This document shows positions 34,624 through 45,061 of a stretch of 64,000 nucleotides of DNA, piece after piece (position 1 is the first letter of the stretch; each line of letters opens with the position of its first letter). This DNA is from Heterotrichella gracilis. Lineage: Eukaryota > Sar > Xanthophyceae > Tribonematales > Xanthonemataceae. The notes under the pieces were generated by a model. That model searched no databases and was not told the DNA's origin. It saw only the letters and a program-made list of their open reading frames with translations. Both the position numbers and the translations under genes were made by a program. The stretch is from positions 114,617 to 178,616 of the forward strand of contig JAULBX010030817.1 in assembly GCA_032358255.1 (NCBI GenBank), written 5' to 3'.

Positions 34624-37600
34624 ATGGAGGTGGCTACCATCGACCCTTTCAAGTTGCACTTCCAGGAGCTGGGCCTGGACGACCTGGACTATGCCTACCG
34701 GTTGCAGCTGGCCGAGGTGGTGGGCAGCAGCATGGCCAACCAGCCCAGCAGCAGCAGCGCAGGGGCCAGCGCGTCCACCCGCGCAGCAGCAGCCGTGCAG
34801 GCGCTTCTCGACTCGCTTGACCAGGAGGAGGAGGTGACTGAAGCCCAGGTGCTCCAGGTGGGCACCTCCTCCTTACAGCCCCAACCTGGTACCAGGGATG
34901 GTGTGTCTTGGGGTCCAGGGACTGCAATGGAATGTATTAATAGCTCGCTGACAAGGGCAGGAGGGCTGGTGCCATGTATGGTTCTAATACAATAACGGTG
35001 TATGGTTGAACTGGTTGGACCTGCGCGACGGTGGCTGACTTGCAGTTCCAGATTGCTGCACAGGGAACAACCCTTGTGCGTGACCCTAGAGCAACGTGTC
35101 ACCCACCACTATATGTTCACTTTGCACAACACAAATTTACACAGGGTCCGCAAAGCAGTACTAAACGCAGGATATCTGCGTACAGGCTATCGCGCTGGCT
35201 GATGCTGCGGCGGACCAGCAGGTGGCGGCAACTTCCTCCCATGCCAAGCTCGACGCAGCGCATGAGCAAGCGCACTCTGTACAAGCCTCTCAAGCCAAGC
35301 AGAGCGTTGGGATGCTGGGGCTCCCGGTCAAGCTGTGGCAGCGCCTGAAGCACCTGCTGGGCGCCCACCCATCTGAGGCGCTGGTCAGGCTGCGCTTTGA
35401 TGGGGTGTGCCAAGCGGAGGGCGGTGCTGGTGCTGCAGGCTGCTCCTGTGTGCTGCTAACTCCAAGGTGCGTGTGCGGTGTTTGTGGTGTGTGTGTGGGG
35501 GGGGTGTGAGGATAGATCATCGATGGCAAGGGTACAGACCAGTGGCGGTAGTACACGCATGCTTGAAGCTGTTGTAAGGTTATTTATGTTTGAATCAGTA
35601 CAGTGTCCAATTTTAGTAAAGTATAGTATTACTCCCATGCGATCGCACCTGCAACCATACCATACAAGCCGCGGCGCTGCAATTGTTAAGAAATGGTTAA
35701 CTTGATATTGCACACGCTGTTCATTGGCCAAACCAAGCCTTTCCTGCATGTCCAAACTGTTGGTGCCGCTGCAGTGGCGACCTCCTCACCCAGGAGAAGC
35801 GCCACATCAGCGCTGCCACCTCCCTTGAGGCCGCCTACCTAGGGCTGGAGATGGGCCTCAACCAGGCCATTGCGCTGGGCATTGACCGCGTGCGGGTGGA
35901 GAGCGACAACAAGCAGCTGCTGGCACAGGTGCGGCACTGGGAAATTTAATGTACTACCAATTTGGGAACAGTTAGTTCCTAGCCTGCCTTGATGTTTGGT
36001 GCAAGATGGTAAAGGATGGAGTGGCTTTGTTGCTGTGAAAGATTGTGGTGGAGGCAGGGCCTCGATCTTCAAGAGTCATGACCAATTGTGTGCTTCATTG
36101 CTGCAGCTTGGGGCACCAGACGCTGTCCCTGCAGGGCTACGGATGGCATTCCGTGCGGTGGTGGAGGCAGGGGCAGACCTGCAGGGCTGGCAGTGTGTTC
36201 CCATTTCACACAATCTGAACAACGATGCCAAGCGCCTGGCAGTGGAAGCACTGGTAGAAGGACCTGACGGCGTGGACAAGGTGAGGGATGAGGACCAAGG
36301 GTGGATTATACACAACACCTTCTAGTCCATCTGTGACCAGTCCAACCGCATGACTCACATTAAAATCATTCCTAAACCAGGATTCACTGGGCTGCTGGTT
36401 GATGCGTTGTGGAAAATTCACAGGCATTGAATGGAATTGAAAACATTTGATTCAGCCTCTGATGTTTTCACAGCGCATTTCAATGAATTTCAATTAACCT
36501 CGAGTAACTGATCAGCCAATTCAATGGACAGCTTGTAACTCGACACCATTGGGTGCAGACGCTCCATCAGTGTGGCATCTGCCTGGAGGAGGTCCCCGCC
36601 TACACGCTGGCGCACATGCCCTGCCACCACCGCTACTGCCGCGCCTGCATGCGCCACCACGGCCAGGAGCTGGTGCGTGCACACAAGTACCCCATCACAT
36701 GCCCCGACCCCGACTGCCGCCAGGCTCTGTCTGAGGACCACTGCGTGCAGCTGCTGCTACAGGAGGAGGACCAGGTCATGCTGTGCAAGGTGATTGGGCA
36801 TGCACACCTGCCCTGCGGGCTGCAGCGGTATGCATCCTTTGCATCGGCAAGCTTGGTCAGGCCCTCCAGCCTTGCGACTGCGTTGAGCATCTGTCTGTAT
36901 GCAACTGCCATTGCGGCAATGACATGTGCAGGTAAAATCGATGTCGAAAATCTGTATCATACCCGTGAATGGCGTGCCATGGCACATAGAATAATGGTCT
37001 GCAGACGTTGTATTATTGGTGCCAATCCCAGTCCACATGTGCCTGCAGCTGCAAGTGGAGAGCGCCATCCCCGACGCGCACAAATTCTACTGCCCCAACA
37101 CTAGCTGCTCAGAGCTGCTGATAGTGGAGGAGCTGGAGCCAGACACACCCATGGAGTGCCCGCACTGCCGCAAGCTGCTGTGCGCTCCCTGCGCCATGCG
37201 CTGGCACGCAGACCTGACATGCGCCCAGTACCAGGTACACCCTAAACCCTAGAAGGTTAACCAAACCCCTTAGCAGCGCTGTGGCACGCCGACCTGTCAT
37301 GCCCGTAGTATCAGGTGAACCCTAAACCCTAAACGATGAATCTAAAGCCCTAAGCAGCGTTGTGGCCCGCCGACCTGTGCTGCGCCCAGTACCAGGAGGC
37401 CCAAGTTGTACATGATGGGCTGGTGAGCTATGCACAGCGGTTGGTGGTGCCAGGTGGGTCACGGGTCCATGCAGACCTGGTCCAAAATGCCACAGATTGA
37501 TGGTGTGCACATTGCCTTGCGTGCAAGCTTCTGCCTCACCAAGGCTGCTTGTTTTGATGGACCAGATGCATGCCCCAGGGCGCACACTAGATACGTGGGT

Positions 37601-38309
37601 GCCATCGTATAATCTTCAACACATTTAGCTTCATTTGAAAATTGCCATCCACGACCTGGTTAGGAAGAATGGTATATGAATAGAATTTATTTGTGTCACA
37701 GCTGTTCTAGTACATCAGAGCGATCAGCGCCGCTGTGCGCCGCATTGCTCTGTGCCTGCGTGTGCGCACCTAATGTTGCCACCATTCTGTGCCAGGCGCT
37801 GCCCGCTGACATGCGCAGCTATGAGGACAGGCAGCTGCAGGCGCTGGCCACTCAAGCCAAGTGGCGGAGGTGCCCCCAGTGCAGGTGCGTCTTGTTGCCG
37901 TCAAGAACCATGTGATCGTCATAAACAATGCATAAATATTACAAGATACCCGGGCCAGGGGTATAGGAATGGATACATGATAGCCAAGGGAGCTGGCCGG
38001 GTGAAACAGAGCAGGGGTTTTCCAGTGAATATATTATTACTTGGCCTACTGATGCTAGCCACCAGATTGTTATAAACAGTGGCGCTGTGCAATACATGTA
38101 TATACTACACATATAGTACATACCTCAGGCTTGGCACTTGCAGCTGATTGGATTTCAACATGGCTTTGGCTTTCACCTCTTTTCACAGGCACATGATTGA
38201 GAAGAGCGCTGGGTGCAACCACATGACCTGCAAGTGCGGCTGTGAGTGGTGCTATGTGTGTGGCGCACCCTGGAGGAACAAGGCGCCAACATGCAAATGC
38301 CACCAGTAG
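34624..38309 (+). CDS. RNase H-like domain fused to RBR (RING-IBR-RING) E3 ubiquitin ligase
   Basis: Nine exons (34624-34857, 35046-35075, 35186-35466, 35775-35928, 36107-36280, 36559-36789, 37049-37234, 37796-37884, 38189-38309) join in frame to 499 residues. An Ala/Gln-rich N-terminus is followed by an RNase H-like (RVT_3) domain at about 154-290 and then RING1 (CGICLEE, HMPCHHRYCRACM, CPDPDC), IBR (YCPNTSC, CPHCRKLLCAPC, HADLTC) and RING2 (CPQCR, GCNHMTCKCGCEWCYVCG). The Cys in GCNHMTC is the expected thioester Cys. RBR ligases take ubiquitin from an E2 onto this Cys and pass it to a substrate. The same RNase H-RBR fusion is known in land plants. The 30-bp second exon is inferred because it keeps phase between solid exons. 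The intron after the IBR contains duplicated pseudo-exon copies. Confidence 0.9.
37239..37252 (-). repeat. interstitial telomere-like tract at splice donor
   Basis: Nearly two CCCTAAA units start four bases after the exon end at 37234, in the intron following the IBR exon. Confidence 0.8.
37318..37334 (-). repeat. interstitial telomere-like tract after pseudo-exon copy
   Basis: Two full CCCTAAA units follow the decayed second copy of the exon end. Confidence 0.85.
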
Positions 38310-39189
38310 GATGAGGGCTGGATTGCATTTTTGTGTTTTCAATGTCTGTAATTGCATCATGATTGCAACTGTCATGACTCATCCTTAGGGGATTTGAACA
38401 TTTTCATCTTCAAACCAAGGGTTTTAAGGTAGACTACCAAGTACTAATCCATGCATGGATTCAGGTCCGACGCTGTGTCATGGCATGGTGGTCCAAGTAA
38501 TACTCTTCATGTACATGCATCAACTGCTAGTGGGTTGCCCATGGCGGCTCTGCCAGACCGGCCATGCATGGCTGCACGTTTTCTTTTCTTCTTTGAGTTT
38601 TATTTCGAACTTGACCTTCAAGTTCAAGTTTATTATGCCTAGCCTAAGGTTGAGTTTCATTGACAATAAAAAAAACAGGGTAATACGATAGCTTTTCACA
38701 CTGCCCAGCCTGCCTGCCTGAAATTTTATCATACTATAAGCTGGCAGCCACTGCAGTGCAACCGCTGTGTGCATACGGTGCGTTATGTTTGTTTCCTATC
38801 GATGTACATTAGCCAACAGGAAAATCTTTATAGTAAACGAGCATTGGCAACTTGAAGGTGGATCCAGTCAACTAGCCGACCACACCCTGAAGCCTGACAG
38901 AGTGCTGGACACGTGTACTCATTGCCACATTTACAATGATACTGTCAAGACGTGACGCCCTGTGCCGCACTGGTAAACTCCATACTGGTATGCTGCAAAT
39001 CATCCACATGGTCATGCCTCCAACAAAGCCCAATCCCCACTGGCAGTCATCGCCCGGGTCATTTGCTGGTTTGTGGGGGCATTTTGTTTCTTTCTTTCTC
39101 CTTCAAAGCTTTAAAGAATTGGGTCCCCCCCGCCAGCGCCTGCCGCGCCCACCCACCCACCCCGCTCCCACCGCCCACATTGCAGCCCC
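38310..39189. other. convergent intergenic region
   Basis: It lies between the 3' ends of the RBR and OTU genes. It is AT-rich with a small perfect hairpin (GAACTTGA/TCAAGTTC, 38607-38625). No gene is seen. Confidence 0.5.
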
Positions 39190-40720
39190 TCACAGCTCGT
39201 CCATTGGCCCAGGCACCAGCAGGTCGTAGTGGCCCAGGGTGCGGAACAGGAGGGTCACGGGGGGGCGCCCCACGTGCTCCTCGCCGTACCTGGACACAAG
39301 GCGCAGGCCCTGGCGGCTGGCAACGGAGTACACCTCCACTGCCTGCTTGAGCACGTGGGGTGCCATGGCCAGCTCTGGCTCACCTACACGCCAGATGGAG
39401 CCGGACTTACACTCCCATGGGACTAGTAGTTGTGAGTGTACAAGCATTCCAGCAACAAAGCCATGTTAGCAGTCAGCTTTGCACAGCGGCAAATGGTGCG
39501 GGGTAGCATTTCATGTCCAGGCGTAATGGCCAGGGACTCACGGGCATCACAGCGGTTGGGAGGACCCTTAGGGTAATTTGTGGGGGCACGAGACCAGGCG
39601 CTAGCTGGCAAAGGAATGGTGTGCATGGATGGACATAGATATTGACAAGCGGACAGAGTATCATGTAGACATCCACTTCCACTGCTGGAAACCATCCAAT
39701 GGCATGCAGCAAGTGGACAGCACTGCACAACACCATAGACCCACTAAGCAGCGTAGGGAAATCACCGGGGCACACTACCTTAATACAGTTACCGTACAGT
39801 AGCAATACTGCATACCCATCTCCTTGCAAGGCCCCACGCCCGATGCCAGCGTTGGCCCCACCCACCTCCCCACACATGTGACTTGCGCATCTGCTCCACG
39901 TAGGCGCCAAAGTCTCCCTCTATGAACGCCTCGATATCCCCCTTGCGTGCCACCAGCTCGTCACAAATTCCCTGCCGCATCCGCACCGCAGCTCGGTCCT
40001 CCTCGCCAGGGGTGAGGAATGAGGTGTGCGCTGTGGGGAGGGAACAAGCAGCGGTAAAGGTTCCGACAACATGGGGCATGCGTACCCGGGTCACTCAGGG
40101 AGCAAAAGCAGAGGGTTGTGGTGCGCTACCTGTGCTTTGCACGTATATGCCAATCAATGTGGCCTGACACCACATCAGCAATCATCACGCTATTGCTTGG
40201 GGACAGGCAGTGCGCAACACCGCATATGCATGCATATGCCAAAACAGCTTTTCCGCAGACAGTAGCCATCCAGGAGAGCGGCACAGCCAGATTGTGACCC
40301 TCTGACACATGCGGACACTTCGATAATGAGCCATGTAAGGTGCGTACTTGTGATGTGGTGGCCTTGGGCCAGCGCCCGGAACAGGCAGTTGCCATCCCCA
40401 CGCACTGGGTACACCGAGTAGCTGGGGGGGGCAGCCTGCGCTGCGGCCACTGCTGTGAGGGATAGGCATGCAACCCCGCTCAGCACCGCAGCTAACCTGC
40501 GCCGGCGCAGGGCTGCGCCTAGGGGTTGAAGGGCTGGGTGGGTGGTGGCGTTGGGGAGGTGAGGTGGGGCTGTGCTGGAGGAGCGCAGGCACGGGTGGCG
40601 ACTGAGGCGTTGGAAACGAAGAAGGGACGACAGAGGTTGTGAGTTGGCTTGGGTTTGGGGCTGGCAGAAGAGCTGTTGTGAGGTTGCTGCTGACATCCCA
40701 AAGGATAGCAAGGGCGCCAT
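39190..40720 (-). CDS. OTU-family cysteine protease (probable deubiquitinase)
   Basis: Three minus-strand exons (40720-40348, 40030-39866, 39383-39190) join in frame to 243 residues. The catalytic Cys block is VRGDGNCLFRALAQG and the catalytic His block near the end is LLFRTLGHYDLLVP, the classic OTU arrangement. The middle carries ERD-like EEDRAAVRMRQ and the plant-type VWGGEPELAMAPHVLKQAVEVY. OTU proteins cleave ubiquitin chains. The first 90 residues are basic, Ser/Pro/Gln-rich, then a hydrophobic stretch (LAAVLSGVACLSLTAVAAAQA), which suggests an organelle targeting peptide or a membrane anchor; which one is not settled. The start is the first Met of the exon (MAPLLSFGMSAATS); a second Met eight residues later is possible. 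Confidence 0.9.
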
Positions 40721-42189
40721 GGCTAAACCCAGGCAGTGTCCGGCAGACGCACTCCGTATGGAGTGGTCGGATGGTGAAGTTGTGCCCAGCTGAACTTGGA
40801 CAGTTTCTGTGAGGCCCGCTTCTTAGATTGAGGTACAAGTGCCACTACTGAGGTATATGTAAGCAATAGCAGCTTGGGTCATAAGACTCCTTACACAAGC
40901 GTCAGGAACACTGCCCAAAACTAAAATGGCACCCATGTTAGCCACAAACCTGGTATTGTTGCAGCATTGCGGTTGAATATCGCAAAGTATGGAGTGTGAT
41001 TGCACCCAAGGGGCAAAGAGAGTCTGTATACAGGCACTGGAGCGGGAGGTCGAGTGCGGCATCTAGTCGTTGTTGCGGTAACGCATACACTTATTTGGTG
41101 TCCATCATCAGCCGAGTCGAACTTACACGGTTGTACATCCTTGAACACGCCAACCGCAAAGCGCAGCCAGTCCCGGCGATGCATGCATGCCTACGCATGG
41201 CATGCCTAAAATGCATGCAAGCAAACCCATTGAACTTGGCTTCCGTTGGTCGACTGCAACGTTTGTTTCTATGAAATACCGCCAATCACGGAAAAAACAA
41301 GGTTCTCTAAGTTCATTCCTGCCGGGCAACGCCTTTCCGCCCTTGGCAAGGGTGAAGGGGGGTGGGGGGTTGGCTCTGTTGGGAGATTGACCCATGGAAA
41401 GGGGGCTGTTGTGCTGCTTGCGAGTGGGGGTGGGGTACTTTGACGTGTATGAGCTCTTTGTCAAGCTACCTTTAAATATTTCCAACGTCATTGTCATCTC
41501 ATGTTTCCCCTCTCAGCACCATCATCTTGCCCCCTGGCATCCACATGTTTGTCTATGGAGCTACAGCCCAACCAATCGGTCTGGACCAACCTGGTACCAG
41601 TATTGTTACATTCCCACACAATGTCAACTTGATTGCCGGCGAAATATGTGATGTATACCCCCACGCCCGGCAGCCAGCAATTACTCCCTGCGGGCCATCG
41701 TGCACTGCGCGACATCGTGGCCAGGTGGGTTTGCATTTGACATGCCACTTGTCACATGATAGCCGACGGTCTGCACAGTTGGAACCGCCTCCAAAGTCCC
41801 ACCCAGACAGTTGCGCAAATAAAGTTGAATTCAACCAGTGCAGTGCAACATTGAATTTTACAGGCTGCAGGGAGCTTGTAACATTCTGGGGGATCAATAT
41901 TTCAGGATAAATATTCTTTTAGTATATTTGAAGTGTGCAAACTTAATATCCAATTGCACCTTGAAAACCACGTTCATCAATATTGACCAATGACACGCCC
42001 TTTTGCTTTTCTAGCAATAATTATTACGGTTAGCCTAAGGGGCATAACGATTGTCCACCAACACACCCATTTACCTCTATCTTGTAAGTTTACATCTGAT
42101 CACACAGGCAGTCTCTAAATTCAAGTATACATTTCTCGTATTCAATAGTTACAGTATCACGCACAACTTATAGCAAAAAAGGTATCAAT
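40721..42189. other. intergenic region
   Basis: It holds the OTU promoter (left) and the 3' flank of the RNA ligase gene (right, AT-rich from about 41900). A 140-codon open stretch at 41491-41910 matches no family and is not called a gene. Confidence 0.45.
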
Positions 42190-43323
42190 CTAGTCTTTCC
42201 ATGTCCTGACAGGCCTTTCCTTGGCTCTGGTGGGGTCCGCCATGCCCTGCAGGGCCTTCAGCAACATGGGTGTTGCATCCTTGCCATCCCGCAACGCGAA
42301 TGCAGCCCCATGGACCTGCTTTGGCAGCTCACGCTGCACAGTCACCGCAAACGTCTTGCGATCCTCGGCGTCAAGCCCGGCGACAACTGAGGCCACGGTC
42401 GCCCGCAGCTGGTTGTAGCGCTCATCTACCTCGCTCCATGTTTGCTCAAACCAGGGCATGCACTCGTCCGGCATTGCCGTCAGGCACGACTCAAAGGGTA
42501 TGCCGCGGCAGAACAAGTTCTCAACAGCCTGCACGGTCAGCCCTTTCACAGCCTTGTGCAGCTCGACGTACTCTGGGAACTTCAGCTTGACGCGGTCGCC
42601 GTTGTCAAAGCGGACGACAAAGCCCTCCCGGCCTTCCCGGGGCAGGGCCTGCAGCTTGTGGATGTCCTCCACGCCGTCGTACACCATCGGGGCTGCAAAG
42701 CCAGGGTTGGGGGACTCAACTTCCATGCCGTCGCGCTGGAAGGTGGCCAGAAACACCAGCTCGTTGCGGTCCCCATAGTTGACGACAATCCGGTTGGCAG
42801 GAGCGATGAGCTCAAACACATAGGTCAGGTTGGGGTCAAGCACACTCCACACATCCGCGTCCCGCAGCAAATGCTTGGCCACCCGCACATGCGGGCCGTC
42901 GAAGCTGCCACGGGACGCCACATGCCACTCTTGGGCGTAGTGGAAGAGCAAAATGAGGCTGCCATCCAGCTTCTCTTGGACGTCAAACCGCGGCGTTGCC
43001 GTGTAGCTGCGTTCCTCAAGGTTGAAGAACTTGGGAAAGGCGCGTGCCACAACCTCGCCCTTGTCATCAGTGATCAGCGAGCGCGCCGCGAGCGTGATGC
43101 CGTCCCACAGCTTCTTGAACTGCACCGTCTCAGTGTACCTCCACAATGTCAATGGCAGGTGTGGGTGCGCATGGGCTATGAGCAGCCCCCGCTGCTCATA
43201 GTCGCGCAACCCATCCACCGGATAGGCGCTGCGCAAATCCGGGCGCAGCTGCGTCGCTGGTTTTGGTAGCAAATTTTGCGGGGTTTTCTGTCCCTGCTGC
43301 ACGGGTAATCTCGTATCGGGCAT
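42190..43323 (-). CDS. standalone T4 Rnl1-type RNA ligase, single exon
   Basis: One uninterrupted minus-strand frame of 377 residues from ATG 43323 to TAG. Length matches T4 Rnl1 (about 374). Nucleotidyl-transferase motifs are in order: motif I EKLDGSLI (Lys118 the expected AMP-attachment Lys), SRGSF (138-141), VFELIAP (169-174), EGFVVRF (233-239, motif IV) and VKLKF (245-249, motif V). The N-terminal KFFNLEE before motif I and the C-terminal HGAAFALRDGKD block are also Rnl1-like. The enzyme should seal 5'-phosphate to 3'-OH RNA ends with ATP. It lacks the kinase and phosphodiesterase parts of plant and fungal tRNA ligase. It has no introns, unlike every other gene here. The open frame continues upstream to 43500 without ATG, so a remote upstream exon is possible. 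Confidence 0.88.
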   Translation of the reverse strand: MPDTRLPVQQGQKTPQNLLPKPATQLRPDLRSAYPVDGLRDYEQRGLLIAHAHPHLPLTLWRYTETVQFKKLWDGITLAARSLITDDKGEVVARAFPKFFNLEERSYTATPRFDVQEKLDGSLILLFHYAQEWHVASRGSFDGPHVRVAKHLLRDADVWSVLDPNLTYVFELIAPANRIVVNYGDRNELVFLATFQRDGMEVESPNPGFAAPMVYDGVEDIHKLQALPREGREGFVVRFDNGDRVKLKFPEYVELHKAVKGLTVQAVENLFCRGIPFESCLTAMPDECMPWFEQTWSEVDERYNQLRATVASVVAGLDAEDRKTFAVTVQRELPKQVHGAAFALRDGKDATPMLLKALQGMADPTRAKERPVRTWKD

Positions 43324-45061
43324 TTCCTTGTGGGACGCCAGCACTTGAGCCACATCGTCCCTTTCTGCACCACCCTCGCCATCACCTCCTACCGCCCGCA
43401 GGCCGCTGCCAGCGAGCTGATGCCACCTGCACAAGGAATGGTGGATAGCATTATAATTAGCAAGGCAGCAGTGCAACAATACTGGATGCAGCGGCTGCAC
43501 AATCCCCTTACATACATACGTATTGTGCCTCCAAATCTAAATCTATAGAAAGTGGTTTTTTATTTCACTTCATCTGATATTAAAAAATAATAATCAGTAA
43601 GTATTCCTGTGAAAAAGTCCTGTGAAACTATCTGTAAGTAGAAGACAGGAAGGAAACAACCTCAGGTGACAGCCAGCAACAACACACACACACAGGTATG
43701 GCGTGTTGTATTGTGCTACACACCAAAAATGCATGAACCAAAAGGCATAGCCTTGCCAAAAATACTGTTAGGCAGAATAGTGTCCCGGGGTGGGGAAATA
43801 ATAGAGTGTCCCAACGCAACACAAATTCAGCGCAATGGGCGGGTAAGGGTGCGGGAAAAAACGCAGCGGATTTTACGCAAGGGGGGCAGGCGGGGTGATG
43901 TAGGGGGGGGGAAGGCGGCAGGCAAGGGAGTGGGCTGGTTAGAAGGGGACAGATATTGATTGATCATGTTTGCAACATGCATGTGCGTTCATTTGCAAGT
44001 GGAGGGCTGAGTGTGGGCAGTAAGGTATGATACTACAACACCAAGTACCTTCGAGATGCCCTGCGCAGCGCCTGTGTGGGCGCAGGTTGCCTCGCCAACC
44101 TCGTGGTGGGGTACACCCTTCGCAGCGCCTGTAAGGCGCCAACAGCTGCGCGACCCTGCACCTTCCACATTGCGCCTGCCTGTGGCCAACCCTGTACTAG
44201 GAAGAGGTGCACACAGTAAGAGGGCTGTATGGAGGAAAGACACCCAGCAGCCACCAACCTAGAAAGCAATTTTCACAGTGCCAGGTAACATTCTACACAA
44301 CAGTGCAACCTGCGTGACACAGGCAAGCTCGGCGACAGTACTGCATGTATAGCTGTCTTGGAGTGTGGGTGTTGGTACTAGAGGCTATGCACAGGTGTGT
44401 TGAAGAGCTTTGAAGGGATAAGAGAGTTGAAGGTGGTAGACTTTGAGGCTATTTTGCCTGGAGTACAGGCTTGTTTGAAGGGGTATGCTGCACCATACAG
44501 CAGCACCATAGAGCTGCAGCTTAGGTGAACGAGACACCATGACAGCGCTGCTCAAATAGTGCCACATCTACAGCTAGCTAGTCATATAAACAGCTATAGT
44601 TACGGGCTCAAGTAGTTTCACCACAATGGCAGGTATGCTAGTTTGTAGACAAATACAGCGATACTAGTTTGTTAGTGGGTGTATGCAAGTGTAGTTGTGC
44701 ATGCACCCACCACCGTGACCACTGGCCGAAAATCGTTAGGACGCGCTGCTACGGTCTTCAGATTGAAAAAGGCACCGCTTACATCACTTCTTTCTCGTAC
44801 TGATGTCCACTGAACAACTTGCATAACTTGCTAGGTGAAACAGTATTACTATAAATAGGTTGGCATGCACGCTTATATAATATCATAATAACGGGTCACT
44901 CGAACACTTGCACGCACGCAGGCAGGACTTGCTTGCAACAACTTGCAACAAGCAAGAGTTGAAACAGACAAAATATTCCAACTGTTACTTATCCTGTTCT
45001 GGTTGCCACCGTTCGCCTCCGCCACGGGCAGCCCACCCACGGGCAACCCACCCGCCACGCC
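43324..45061. other. intergenic region, divergent
   Basis: It lies between the RNA ligase (minus) and the zinc-finger gene (plus) and must hold both promoters. A CA run sits near 43682-43694. The segment 44880-45061 is likely the leader of the next gene. No coding exon is recognised. Confidence 0.45.

Larger units (their letters stand above)
37202..37404 (+). repeat. tandem 80-bp duplication of the IBR exon end plus splice donor
   Basis: The exon end coding WHADLTCAQYQ (from 37202) recurs at 37282 and 37363, with period 80 and 81. Copy 2 carries a TAG stop in place of the Ala-Gln-Tyr region and keeps a GT donor. Copy 3 restores CAGTACCAG but has lost the donor GT. Copies 1 and 2 are each followed by CCCTAAA repeats (37239-37252, 37318-37334). 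Confidence 0.85.

Noticed and set aside
41491-41910. 140-codon plus-strand open stretch with a protein-like middle part
   Set aside because: No family resemblance and no neighbouring exons with matching phase.
42442-43269. 275-codon plus-strand frame within the RNA ligase
   Set aside because: Antisense shadow of the Rnl1 coding sequence, which has all family motifs.
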